DNA of 64,000 bases from Ampelomyces quisqualis (Eukaryota; Ascomycota; Dothideomycetes; Pleosporales; Phaeosphaeriaceae). The stretch's first letter is position 1. Every line of letters begins with the position of its first letter. The stretch is taken from NCBI GenBank assembly GCA_018398575.1, contig JAGTXZ010000009.1, forward strand, positions 1,178,001 through 1,242,000, in the 5' to 3' direction. This document shows, in pieces, positions 48,499 through 61,384 of this stretch. The notes under the pieces were generated by a model. The model had not been told where the DNA came from. It was given only the letters and a program-made list of their open reading frames with translations, and ran no database searches. The position numbers were made by a program, and so were the translations under genes.

Positions 48499-51400
48499 AT
48501 GCCGAGCTGGAGGCCGCTGCCGCGCATCGCCTTCGCCATCTGCATCTACCCCTTCCAGCCCGCGTCGCCGGCGGACCTGCCGCTCGAGATTGGCGACGAG
48601 CTGTACCTGATTGAGCAGGGAGGCAGCGCCGGCGCGTGGTACCGCGGCTATCTCGTCGCGCCGCCGTCGCTGCTGGCGGGCCTCACGAGCGTCAAGGGCC
48701 AGACGCTCGAGGCCCGCGTCTTCTCCGGCATCTTCCCGCGCAGCTGCGTCGAGGTGCGCGAAGAGCTGGGCGAGCCCCGGCCAGCGGCACGAGCCTCGAG
48801 GAGCGATGCCGCCCGACGGCCCTCGAAGAACGATGCCGCCGCCCGCCGAGCCTCGAGGACGCACGCCGCCACGCCCGCCTCGCAGTGGACCGCCCGCGAA
48901 GAGCACCTCCCGCAGCCGATGCTGCCGCTGCCGCTGTCGCCCGCGTCCGCCCCCGCCCCCGACCGCGACCCCCATGCGCCACGCCCGCCCGCGCCCGTGC
49001 CCATGCTCAAGATTGGCGACGAGTCGCCGACGTCCGCGCAGGAGCCCCTGGTCGACGAGATCGCCTCGTGTCTGCGCGAATGGCACTCGACCAAGGTCCA
49101 CGAGCTGCTGCTGGCCCGCCAGTACGCCTCGCTCGACTACATGGCTGCCCTCGTCAGCCGTCTGGACACGGCGCGCCGCCAGCTGTTGCACCGCCTCCTC
49201 ACCGCCACCGAGCTGGACAAGGTGCGCGAAGCCGCCGTGTGGCACCTCGTCGCAGGCAACAAGATGCTGTGTGGAGACGTCATCGTGCGGAGCCCCTCGC
49301 AGCGCGGCCGCATGTTGACGGGCGACGACTCGGCCATCGAAATGACCCGGCTGCAGTCCATGATGAGCTTGTTGGAGACCCCGCCGAGCCCACACGCCGA
49401 CGACCACACTCTGCACCACCTCTTCGTAAGCCTCAGACACGCCCTGGGTGACGTGGTGCCTGGCGCCGCCCAAGTGGGCATGCACTTGTGCCTCAAGACG
49501 CCGGCCTCGACCCCGCAACCACTGTCCGAGGCCTACTCGTTCGACCTGACTGCGCGCGATGGATCGCCCATTGCATTGGCCGGGGACAAGCTACGCTCCC
49601 TGCTGGTCGACCTCAGCTCCACTGACATCGGAGAGGGCGCTGGGTCAGGCTCTATGCTGTATCTCGTCTTCAAATTGATGACCAATGAGCCTTTGCGCCC
49701 AGCACCACCCGAGGAAAAACCGGGCACCCACAAGGACACCACGCAGCCCAGCGGCCCCGGCATACAGCCTTCTCAGTATGGAAGCATCAAGGGCAGAAGG
49801 CGGAGCGTCATGTTTGCCTCCAAACGAAAACACTCCATCTCTAGACACACCGACTCTCCGTCCTCAGCCTCCCGCATGACCTCGTCCGACCTCCCTCGAT
49901 TGCAAAATTCCGACGAGCGCCCCGCATCTGCGGCTACAAGACCACGGGCGCAATCAAAAGATCAAAAGACGTTGAAGCGAACCGTTGCCGTCGGTGTGCT
50001 GCATGTGAACCAATTCTTCCGGAGTGAAGTCGAGACAGATCAAACAGTTCCTTTGTGGACTACTGCAACACCGTTCGACGACCTGGCTCAGGACGACGCA
50101 GGCTGGGATGAGATGCTTGCTGAAGTACACCCTAGTCCGAGCGGAAAGTACCGGCGGAACGCGCCCATCAGCCACATTACCGTTCACTTGAAAGCTTTCG
50201 TTCATCCAGACGCCGAGAGTCTCATTGCGAGAACCCCCACCCTGCTTCATAACATCAAACCTACGCGTAAAATCGGCTTCTCTGGCGCCCCCACCAAACC
50301 AAGAAGTGACATCTACCTCACTCTGGCCGAACCTTTTCTCCCCAAAAACGCATTTTTAGCACATCCAAAGACAGGCACGGTGCCATTGGTCCAGACTTCC
50401 CCAATGACCAATCTACAACTTACCATTGAGGTGCGCAAGAGCTCTGGCGACCGCATAGAAGGCTGTATCTATCCCTCAGCTAACAGCGCTGGGCACACCG
50501 CTTGGCGCACAACCGCAGTAGAGAGAGGGGAAGGGTGGAATTCAACAGTCCGATTAGCGATTGATCCCCAAGATGTTCCGGGCTCACATCTGGTCATGAG
50601 CGTCGCAGACGCCCCTGGTTTCCCTTTCGCTCTATGCTGGATGCCTCTTTGGAACCACGAAGCATTTGTCCAGGACGGCAATCACGCCTTGACATTATAC
50701 CGATATGACGAGTACACTTCTGGTATGATCGCCGGCAAAGGAGCTTACCTCGGCTTGCCTTGGAGTGCCAAAAAGAAGGACGAACATGTCATGGGACCGA
50801 TGGCAGCCGTACATGTCAAGACATTTCTCTGCAGCACAAGATACTCGCAAGATCCTACAATCCTCGGTCTGGTCAAATGGCAGGATCAGGGCGCAGGTGA
50901 GCTTGTAGGTCTTTTACGACGATTCAACTTCGTTCCGGAAATTGAGATTGTCAAACTCCTCGACGAAATCTTCGACGCACTTTTTGCTGTCCAAAGTCAT
51001 CATGCTGGAAGCGAGGAGCACGAGGACCTCGTCTTCAACGCTCTTGTCATCGTCTTCGGCATCGTGCATGATCGGCGTTTTAACCTCGAGCCTCTGGTGG
51101 ATCAATACGCGCGAACCAAGGTCTTTCACTCTCTAGTCACATCATGTCTCATGCAAAGCTACGGTCGATTGTTGGCCAAACCCACCGATTCCGAGAGCTC
51201 GCGTCGATTGCGGGCAACATTCAAGGTCGGCAAGCTCATCATGAAGTTCTTGGTCAACGCACGCGAGAAACAAAAGGCCAAGGAAGAGAGTATTGGTATC
51301 AAAGATCGCGTCCAATTCACTAGAGAGATGAAGGTACTTTTTGGCTCCCTAGAAACTCTCATGAAGAATAATTCGCCGGTGCTCGTTGGTACCAAGACTC

Positions 51401-54400
51401 TCTTGGTGCAGAACTTCCATTCCTGGTTGCCCGAACTTGATGGCTGCATGTCTGCGATGGAGGTATTCAAGCTTGCGGAGAGCTTCATCAAGTCATGTGC
51501 GGCGGTGCAAGGCAAACTCATTCTCTACAAACTGCTGCTCATTCATCATCTATCGAATCTTCAAATTTTCCGTACACCCGAAGTTCGCCGTCTTCTGCTA
51601 AGCAACACAGCAAAGTGGCTTGCACCGTACTGGGGTAAGGTTGACGAGGTCACTGATCAGTGGAAAGAGCAAGTGCGACTCTGTTGCTCCGTTGTCGCAT
51701 CACAGGTCGAGGAGCTGGGACAGGAAGCCTGCGAGTATATGGCGAAGCTCGTGGACTCATACCGCGCGATACAAGCTACACCCCGACCAGCCAAGAAGAC
51801 ATTGTCATTGCTGTTCCCGACCACATATCCGTTCCAGTCCCGACCTGTCACGGTTGCATCAACCTTTGACGAAGCCTTGGCCGAAATCTCCGCAGTTCTT
51901 GCGGCAATGTCCACTTCACCCGCCCTTGTCCACCTTGACAAAACCAAGGATGATGCCCCGGAATTTCTCTTCTCTATACTGCAAGTGTATATGTCGATTC
52001 TCGAATGTGAAGCCTACTCTAGCTCTTGGCTGAGCGTGCACATGTACCACCATAAAGCTACTATGCGCGCATTGGACAAATTGTTCAACATCCTCGTTGA
52101 CGCGTTCCTTCCCTTGCCAGACGAGGCCGATGCCTTCAATACGGAGCTCTGGCGAGCATTTTTCGATGCACTTTTGAAACTTGTCGGGAGCGACGCCCTC
52201 GCCCTCGAGACCTTCCCAGAACAGAAGCGCCGTGCAGTATGGAAAATTGCAGGTGACGTTCGTGAGCACGGCGCTGATCTGCTTCAACGTAGTTGGGAAG
52301 CCATAGGCTGGGAAACCAGCGCCGAAGACAAGTCCCGATACGGCCTGGACAAGATGGGTGGTTTCCAGGTGCAGTATGTTCCAGGTCTCGTTGCGCCGAT
52401 CGTAGAGCTGTGCTTGAGTGTGCATGAGGGGTTGCGAAGTGTCGCAATCCAAGTTCTGCAAACGATGATCCTCAGCGAGTGGACGCTGAGCGAAGATCTC
52501 TCACTCATCCAAGCTGAGATGATTGATTGCTTGGATCACCTCTTCAAGACCAAGCATCTGACCGAGGCTGTCTTACAGAAGCACTTCATACAAGAGCTTG
52601 TGGAACTTTTCGAACCTCTTGCAAAAGATCCGGAAGAGCCAATGCTAGCAGCACTGAAAAGTCTCATTGCTACGATCGACGAACTGTTGGACCTCCTCGT
52701 TGCCGTACACAGCACGGAAGCCACCGGTGAGATATTCCATATCATGGATACCTTGCATCTCATGGAGTTCCTCAAGGACATGCAAAAGGAGGACATCTAC
52801 ATTCGCTATGTACATCAACTGGCGGAGCTCCAGGCGGATGCACAAAACTTTACGGAAGCTGGTCTGGCTCTTCGCTTGCACGCTGAGCTCTATGACTGGG
52901 ATTCAAACAACACCGTAGACCCATTGACCGATCCCAGCTTCCCACCTCAGACTGCGTTCGAGCGTAAGGAGCAATTATACTTTCAAATGATCGAGCACTA
53001 CGAGAACGGGCAATCCTGGAATAATGCACTGTCGGCATACATGGAGCTTGCCACGCAATACGAGCATAACGTCTTCGACTTTGCAAAGCTCGCTCGAACA
53101 CACCATGCCATGGCGAAGATTCATGAAGCCATTGCAAAAGGAGATCGTACGAATCCACGATACTTCAGGGTTGTGTACAAAGGCCTTGGGTTCCCTGTAG
53201 GTCTCCGCGACAAGCAATATATTTTCGAAGGTTCTGCAACGGATCGGCTCGCCTCCTTCACCGATCGCATGCAGCAGCAACATCCCTCAGCTCACATCCT
53301 CAATCCCGGTGCTGAGCAGGACCTGGAAGGCCAATACCTGCAAATATTCCCTGTGAGCCCACAAAAAGACCTTACACATCCAATCTTCCAGCGGGCCAAG
53401 GTATCGCAATCAGTCCGGGACTACTACCTTCTGTCTCAACTCTCACACTTCACTTCCGCATCTCGACGTGCCCCTTCAAATGCGAATGCCAAGGAGCCTA
53501 TAGTTGAAAAGACTGTTTACACTACCGCAGAGGCATTTCCCACGATTCTACAACGTACAGAGATTGTGGCTGTCGGTAATGTCACGCTTTCACCCCTTCA
53601 AGCAGCAATTGAAAGAACATCACGGAAGACGGTCGAGCTCACCGCAATGGAAAAGAGGATCGTGGAAGGAGACGACACAGCTTTCAACGGCCTGACACAA
53701 GAACTCATGTATGCGGTCGATACTGCATCGCACAGCTGTGTAGCGAACTATCATGAAATGCTTCCTACCGGGCAAGAGGCCGAAGAAGCTGAAGGGGACG
53801 CCCAAGCCAACACCAATCCGCTTGAAAACGCCTTGCGCGTTACCTTGATCGATTACGCCGTGGTGATACGTCGTTGCCTGTGCTTGTATGTGAGGCCTGC
53901 TCAGCAGGCCACCAAAGCAGATCTCACAAAGCGTACGTACATTGCCTCGTGGTGGGTTTGAGCTCATCTAATTCTTGTGCAGGGTTTGAGGTCGCGTTTT
54001 ACAGGGAGCTCTCCGTCTTGACGCCGCTCAACATGGCGCCCACAATGCGCTCACCATCAGGCTCGTGGATAGGTACGGCCACTTCCCCATCCTACCTAGC
54101 GAGCCCTACACCTGACGATGACCAACCCATCGGCACGCGAGTGACATCTCCAGTACCTAACGGTAGGCCCGCGCAGCAGGACAAGAAACGGTTGAGCCTG
54201 GCTTTTCTCACAAAAGGCGTCCTCTTGGGCGAGACGGACAAGGACAAGGACGAGGACAGCAAAGCCGATAAGCAGTCATTAGACGATCAAGATGCGGCGT
54301 CCATGTCTCCCTCAACTCATAGTGCCAGCAAGGAATCTGGTCGCCATCGGCTCAGCCTCGGCTTCCTACACACGGCGCTCGCTACACCAAACTCTCCTTC

Positions 54401-54623
54401 ACCCGAAGCGTTGCCCGCGTTTCAGACATGGAACAACGTCAGCCAGTCCAGTCTCAGCCGGACCCCAAGTCGGGGCAAACGGCCCGAGACAAGCAACAGC
54501 ATCAGAAGCGAAAGCAGCATGAAGGGCAACGTGAAGAAAAGGCTGAGCTTCATGAACATGTCTAAGAAGAGCAGCAAAAACAGCGTCAGGAGTAAACAGC
54601 AAGAGACGCTGATGGAGGAGTGA
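48499..54623 (+). CDS. DCK1: DOCK-family guanine nucleotide exchange factor (Dck1-like)
   Basis: Exons 48499-53932 and 53983-54623 (intron 50 bp, GTACGT/TGCAG) give 2024 residues. Domains in order: SH3 at about 9-85 (AFAICIYPFQPASP...GDELYLIEQG, SGIFPRSCVEV); a Pro/Ala/Arg-rich linker; DHR-1/C2 at about 600-745 (SDIYLTLAEPFLP, HLVMSVADAPGFPFALCWMP); long helical repeats; DHR-2 at about 1410-1810 (DIYIRYVHQLAELQADAQNF, EAGLALRLHAELYDW, GLGFPVGLRDKQYIFEG, KTVELTAMEKRI). A Ser/Lys-rich tail with basic motifs (KKRLSLAFL, KKRLSFMNM) follows. DOCK180/Dck1 proteins activate Rac/Rho5 with an ELMO partner, in hyphal polarity, oxidative stress and mitophagy. The first 120 residues come from very GC-rich DNA. 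Confidence 0.95.
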
Positions 54624-54898
54624 CGTGCGACGAGGGGTCTGTCCGTTTTGTACACGTACTTTGAGGTTGATCGTTGATACCCATGCAATTTCGATCCTGG
54701 CGCATTATTGTATGCCTTTTCCCTCGAAGCCGAGTCCAAGCTAGCCTTGGCGTGTGATTGGTTGTTCAACGGCCGGCCGCCTTGGCAGTCGTGGGGTGCT
54801 GGTCCGTGCTATCGATAAGCTAGGCGCGCAAAAAGTGGTGGATTTTCCCAGCACAGAAGAAGACGCGCCATTCACCAACGGCACAACAACTGCCCAAC

Positions 54899-57800
54899 AT
54901 GTCGCTGGAGGAGAGACTAAGCAAGATTCGGCACAGCCCGAAGCTGCAGGGCCAGCAGCAGGTAGTTACCCCAGACAACAATGCGCCCGTACGTGGGTGC
55001 CATGCTGACGCATGCATTAGACGCACGTGCTGCTCACTGCCATCGAGGACACGCTCCGCCAGCAACAGGCCGAGCCGACTCCCACGGCGTATTTCGCCGC
55101 TCTGCTGTCGCTGCTTCCGCGCCAGATGACGCCCGAGGGCATCGCAAACAAAGACACGGCGGCCGCGACCATATACCTGCTCGACCTCGTCACAGCCCAT
55201 GTCCCCGCGCCCCTGCTGCGCTCCAAATTCACCGACATCCTGACCAGCCTCGCACCCGCCCTCACCCACAAAGACGCCGATGCGCCTCTGATACGCCCTT
55301 CGATCGGCTGTCTGGAATCACTGCTCGTCGTGCAGGATGCGCGAGCATGGCAGCTGCCACAATCGCAGCTCAGTCCTCGAAGGGCCGTCGCCGGACTGCT
55401 GCACATTTCCGTCGATCCCAGGCCGAAAGTGAGAAAGCGGGCTCAAGAAGCCCTAGCCAAGGTGCTGGCGAACCCGCCACCCAGCCCGTCACTCGACCAC
55501 CCGGCGGCAGACATGTGCGCCGAGACTGCGTTGAAAATGCTGCACGACGTGGCGGAATTGGCCGCCAAGGCGCGCAAGCACAAGTCCAACAAGGATGCAT
55601 TGGACAAGGACCCAGATCTCATTCACACCCTCCAGCTCATCAAGACCATTGCCACATCGTCCGGTGGTTGGCCGAGCAAGAAGATTGAAGTCTTGTGTGA
55701 GCTGCTGCTGAACATTTCAAAGTCCAGCAACGACTTCTTGACCATGGCCGCCTTCGACATCTTCGAGGTCATCTTCGCAGGCATGGTAGATGAGCTGGCA
55801 TCTTCCAAGCTGCCTCGTCTGCTCGACGTCATTGGCGAGCTACAACCTTCGAAGAACGACTCACAGCTGCTGCCGCCGTGGATAGCAGTTATTTCGCGCG
55901 GATACGAAGTCTCTGCCCAGATCGAGCCCGAAAACACATTCATGAAGCTACCGGAGCTGTTCACCATCATGTCCGACTTTCTCACATCGTCCTCGCATAA
56001 TATCCGAATTTCTGCCTCAGAATGCTTAATTTCCTTCCTTGTTAATTTGATACCCGACAGCGTCATCCTTGAGCCTTCTGTATACGACGAGAAGATTTTG
56101 GAAAAAGTGGCAAAGATTGCGCAAGACTTGTTGAGTGTCAAGTTCCAGGCCGCTTGGATCGAGGTCTTTAACATGCTATCAGCTATGTTCGAGACCTTCC
56201 GATGGCACTCCGACCCGATGCTGAAGCCGGTACTGAGGACCGTAGGCGACCTTCGAAGTAACGAGAGCTTTGCCGGAAAGAAAGAGGCAGACGCTGTCAT
56301 CTCGCGGGCGATCAGTGCTATGGGTCCAGCTGCTGTCCTCGAAGTCCTGCCTCTGAATCTCCCGCGGCCGCCGCCCGGTCAGACTGGGCGAGTCTGGATG
56401 CTCCCATTGCTACGCGATTCTGTGCACAACACCAAACTGGCGCACTTCAGGGCTGAAATGGTACCACTCAGTGAGCAGCTTTACAACAGGGTCATCGAAC
56501 ATGGTGGACGTGAGAAAACAATGGAAATCAAAGTCTTTGAAACAGTCGTCCAACAAATCTGGTCCATTCTACCTGGCTATTGCGACTTGCCCCTGGATCT
56601 CGTCGAAGCTTTTGATCAAACCTTCTGCGAGATGTTGGCAAATTTATTATATGGCCAAGCCGATCTACGAACGGACATCTGCAAGGCTCTCCTAAGTTTG
56701 GTTGACAGCAACAAAGCCATTGTGGAGCTAGAGGGTGCTGATGATTTGCTGGCGCAAGCTCGGATATCGAAAGCCGACGCAAAGAAGAACCTCGATCACC
56801 TAGCCGCACTGGCCAGCAACATGCTTGCTGTTCTCTTCAACGTATACAGCCAAACCTTACCACAGTATCGAGGTACTATTCTACGGACGATCAATGTCTA
56901 TCTGAGCATCGTCCCAGAGAAAGAGCTCATGGAAACCTTTGAACGGGTCGCAACAAACCTCGAGACTTTGCTTCCAGCAGAAGGTTCTCAAACGCAAGCG
57001 GACAAGCAAAAACAGGACAAGAGTCAAAACAAGATGCCGCCAATGAGTCACACTCTTATGGATCTCATCATCACGATTGCACTTTACCTTCCACGGGACA
57101 GCTACCGGTCACTATTCCGAATGGCTGAGATTATGATCAACAAAGATAAGGATCCACAGCTGCAAAAGAAGGCATATAAGCTCATTCCACGTCTTGCAGA
57201 GTCCGATATGGGCAAAGCAGCGCTTAAGGACCGCAATGGCGAGCTGCAACAGCTCCTGCTGCAGAGCGCGGAAAAGGCCACAGCTCCATCGCGGAGAGAC
57301 AGACTGCATGCTACCCTCCAGGTCGTGGAATCTCTTCCACAAAGTGACCTCCACTTTATCCCGTCGATTCTTTCAGAGGTTGTTATTTCAGCCAAGGAAA
57401 CCAACGAGAAAGCGCGAGAGGCAGCTTACAACCTCCTGGTCGCTATGGGTGAGAGGATGGCCGAGGGCGGACAGGTTGTACAAAGTAAGGTACCGAACAT
57501 GCCTGCCGATGCGCCCACCGTGGAGGCGTCGCTGGAAGAGTATTTTACCATGGTCTCAGCTGGTCTGGCCGCTACCACTCCTCACATGATCTCTGCATCA
57601 ATCACCGCTGTCACTCGGATACTGTATCAATTTCACTCGCGTGTATCAAACGAGACAATCAACAGCTTGCTCGAAGTCATGGACATCTTCCTTCAGAACC
57701 CGAATCGAGAAATTGTACAGAGTGTGCTGGGCTTCGTGAAGGTCGAGGTCATCTCCTTGCCAGAATCGCTGGTTCGACCAAGACTCAAGACGTTACTGTC

Positions 57801-58791
57801 CAACCTATTGGTATGGAGCCACGAGCACAAGGCACACTTCAAGGCGAAGGTCAAGCATATCGTAGAGCGCATGGTTCGTAAGTTTGGCGTAGATGAGGTC
57901 GAGCGTGCGTGTCCTATAGAAGACCGCAAGCTCATTGTCAACATTCGCAAAACTCGCGAGCAGCGCAAGAAGAAAAAGCAACAGGCGGATGAAGATGGCG
58001 TGGAAGCAACTGAGAAGCCCAAAGGCAAGTTCGAGAGCGAATACGACCAGGCTGTCTACGGCAGCGAAAGCGAAGAGAGTGAGGGCGACTCTGAGGATGA
58101 ATTCGTCAAGAGCCAGAGCAAGCAACAGCGAAATGCCAAGGGAGGCAAGACATATATTGTCGAAGATGAAGACGAGCCTCTTGATCTCTTATCAAAACGC
58201 GCTCTCGGCAACATATCATCTACTAAACCCCTCCGCCAACGCAAAGAACCAGCGAAGATGAAAGTACAGAGGGACGAGGACGGCAAGCTTATTCTCGGCG
58301 CTTTCTTAGACGACGGTGTAGACATGTCCAAGTCGAAGAAGTCCTCCAAGTCCAAGGATGCAGGTGGCGACGAGGACGTCCTAATGGACATTGATGATCA
58401 AAACACCACGTTGGAAGCTGGCATCAACGCCTACGTCGACGCGATCCGCGGCCGAGACGCTGCGCAACGAGGCCAAAAGGGCAAATTGAAATTCAGCAAT
58501 AAGAAGACTAAAGATGACGACGAGATGGACATGGACGACGATGGCGCTGAAGCTACCGAGTGGCATCAAGCGAGAAAAGCAAAGTCTGGGTCAGGCATGG
58601 GCAGAGGTGGACTGAAGAATGGGAGGCCAGGGCTGGGCCATGTCAAGCAGAAGAGTGGTAATGTAAGTGATGGTGGCGGGCGGATAGAGAAGAATAAGAG
58701 CCCAAGGGGGAGAGGTGGTGGTAGGGGGTTTAATGCTGGGAGAGGACGCGGTGGGGGCAAAGGGAGAGGCGGGTGGATTGGACCGAAATAA
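54899..58791 (+). CDS. RRP12: ribosome biogenesis HEAT-repeat protein Rrp12
   Basis: Exons 54899-54961 and 55021-58791 (intron 59 bp, GTAGTT/TTAG) give 1277 residues, matching the family. The start MSLEERLSKIRHSPKLQGQQQ is the conserved Rrp12 N-terminus. The NUC173 domain and HEAT/ARM repeats fill the first 900 residues (LQLIKTIATSSGGWPSKKIE, AWIEVFNMLSAMFETFRW, GRVWMLPLLRDSVHNTKL). The C-terminal third has basic and acidic clusters (QRKKKKQQADED, YGSESEESEGDSEDEF) and ends in an RGG-like tail (RGRGGGKGRGGWIGPK). Rrp12 works in nuclear export and maturation of 40S and 60S pre-ribosomes with Ran and karyopherins. It follows DCK1 by 275 bp. Confidence 0.95.
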
Positions 58792-59395
58792 GCTTCGATA
58801 AGGGTAAGGGCTGTATGGATTCAAAACTTAATATTCATGATATCTAGAGGTTGAATTCGATGACGCGTTTTCGAGTATGTGTTGTGATGTGTCGTTCCAG
58901 GGCACCAGGCCTAGCAACAGTTCACGATCGGACAATTGCACTTCAATTCACCATCCGGCCCTGCCCATCCACCTACTAGAGGTGGAAAAAAGTCATCTGA
59001 ACAGTAATAGTCCTGCGCGGAGCATTCGAGGCTGTTTCATCTAACTAGCGGCCTGCCTTTGATATGTTTGAGTCACCTTTGGCGTGTGCTTGACCACCAC
59101 GCATTATCGCGAGGCCTAGTGAGGGAAACTACAGACTGATGTAGCTCACTTACCTTCGTACTGCTTTGTTCAATCGCTGATTTATTGCTGCGTAAGCAGC
59201 GTCTCGATTACGTTTGGTAAGAAGCGTTGGGTAGCTGCGAAAGCGCGCTCAAGATGGCTACAGAAACTAGACATTGTACGTGATGAGTGCACTGGTAATG
59301 CTAAGATTCGGTCTGAGCCTGAAATTCGCTGTGTCCAATAGAGCTAAGGTGAATGGCAGTTATGATTAGATACACGTGATACCCACCATGACGCT
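58792..59395. other. intergenic between RRP12 and GST
   Basis: 604 bp between convergent genes. No gene or repeat was seen. Confidence 0.5.
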
Positions 59396-60127
59396 TCAAG
59401 CCTTGGCTGCTTCATCCAGCACTTTCTTCACACCCGGCCTCGCTTGCATCCTCTCCATCCACCCCTTGACCTCGGTAAACTCACTCACGTCCGTCAAATT
59501 ATGCGCATAGCTCTGCCACGGAATAAACGCCAAATCCGCAAAACTGCACTTGCTCCCCACCAACCACGGCCCATCCGCGCCCTTGGGTTGTGTTTTCAAA
59601 TGGGATTCCAGAACGCTGGTGACACGCTGGATCTCTTTGTAGTAGCGTTCCTTGGCGGATGCGACTTGTTCGGAGTGGAAGCGCGTGAACCAGATTGCTT
59701 GGCCGTAGTAGGGGCCTTGGCCGGTTGCTTTGGAGAAGATTCATCAGCATACATTTCACATGACTCGTACGGATTTGGTTCCATGTGTGTGATATGACGA
59801 GCACATACCTTGGAAATACAACCACTGCTTGGCCAAATACGCCTCGTCGCTCCCCGGCTCGAAACTCAGCTTACGTTCCGTATCGTACTTGTCGATTATG
59901 TACTCGATAATTGCGCCGGATTCCCACAGCGTGAGGCCGTTGTTTGGGTCGTGGATGGCGGGCATGCGGCCGTTGGGGTTGAGCGCGGTGAATGCGGGCT
60001 TTTTGACATCGGCGAAGGAGACTTCGTGGAGAGTGTGGGGGAGGTTGAGGTCCGAGAGGATGAGGCGCACTTTTTGGGGATTGGGGCCATGGGCGCCGTG
60101 GAGGTCAATGGGCTTGATGGAGGACAT
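59396..60127 (-). CDS. glutathione S-transferase (Ure2/GTT-like)
   Basis: Exons 60127-59809 and 59727-59396 (intron 81 bp, GTATGT/CAAAG) give 216 residues, standard GST length. The thioredoxin-like N-domain has HGAHGPNPQKVRLILSDLNL, the glutathione-contact cis-Pro NGRMPAIHDP, and LWESGAIIEYIIDKYD (Glu-Ser binding the gamma-glutamyl group). The helical C-domain has GPYYGQAIWFTRFHSEQ and GPWLVGSKCSFADLAFIPW (N-capping box SFADL). The N-domain resembles the fungal Ure2p-like class. These enzymes detoxify electrophiles or peroxides with glutathione; they lack the prion domain of yeast Ure2. Confidence 0.93.
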
Positions 60128-61384
60128 GGTAGCTAAAGTGCGGCGAAGGAGGGAGAGAATTTTGAAAGTGAGGGTGTCGTGAATGTTGATTGCAAACGAG
60201 TTGTGCTCGGCTCGTTGGTTTGAAGAAATTAAAGTTGATGCTTGTTACATTGGTACATATACATATATGTTCTTCAGTCTCAACATTGTTTCTGTTCAAT
60301 TAACAAGCAAGTGTGGATTAGTCAGGTCCAAAAGACCGAAGCACGTAGTATACTAGTATCCACGGGCCCCAGCGCTCGCACGTAGCCAATCAAGGTCCAG
60401 AGTTTCCAGCAACAGGAACAAGTCAAGCGTTTCGGTTTAAGAATGTTGTCTGCGTTCCGTTCCGGGTGAGTAGCATGACGTGTTGATCGGTCTTCTTTTT
60501 GCGCGGATGACAAATGCGAATGTCCGACGCGGTGGACCGTGGGCTGACCACCAGGGCGTGCCGATGACAGCGAACGAATACGGAGCTGTACAGGGACCCT
60601 GAAATAGAGATTGAATACTTGACGAACTACGTGAGCTGTTCGTGATGAAAATTCGAATATCTTATTTGAAGGCAAAAGTTGTTCAGTGTCATCTGGATCG
60701 GCGACTATACTATCTATCGTTAGCGTCTTACCTGGCTCTCTTGCTCTCTTCTGCAAGCACACCGCCTACAACGTAGTCTTAGTACTAGGTAAGGTCAACT
60801 GGAATACGGAAAACTCCAAACGAATTGGGAACAATAAAAGCTGCTCGTATCAGTGGGTTTGAGGGGGTGAGATTGCACATGTACCTTGTGGCAGGCAAGG
60901 CTCTTACAGGAAGCTGTCTGGGATGATGCTGTTGTCCATCGCACGCGAGAGTCGGGCCATTGCAAGTAATAACGTCACCCCTTCATCAACCTCGGAGGTT
61001 GTTGACATCAGCTTGTGGAGATCTGCATCTGTTAAGTGAAGCAGGTCTACGAATCGTCATCTTGAGAAGGGTTATCCAGCCTCGGCTCATCCTAAACCGT
61101 TCTAGCGATGTACCACATCCTAACATTAGCCTCGCTCACTACTACACGTGAAGTGATCGAAATTTGTGCCGCCTCGCTCCCATTCCCGCATTAGGCACAG
61201 CCTCTTCGCAACCTCGCCTTTATGTGGGAAGAAGAGGCAGAGGGATTAACCTTGTTTTACGCCCGAGGCAACGTGCTGGTATTACATGTGGCCTTCCTTC
61301 TACTTTCTGTTTAAGGGCGCCAGTCTCCCTCAATATCAATCCAACCTTGTGCCACCTCTACAGCATCCACGACAATTATAAACC
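60128..61384. other. 1.26-kb intergenic region, no gene seen
   Basis: Divergent upstream region of GST and the P450. Open frames (60322-60762, 60960-61415) are not convincing. Confidence 0.5.

Noticed and set aside
48472..49518. 348-codon minus-strand frame opposite the start of DCK1
   Set aside because: The plus strand encodes the SH3 domain of the DOCK protein; the antisense product is low-complexity Arg/Gly/His.
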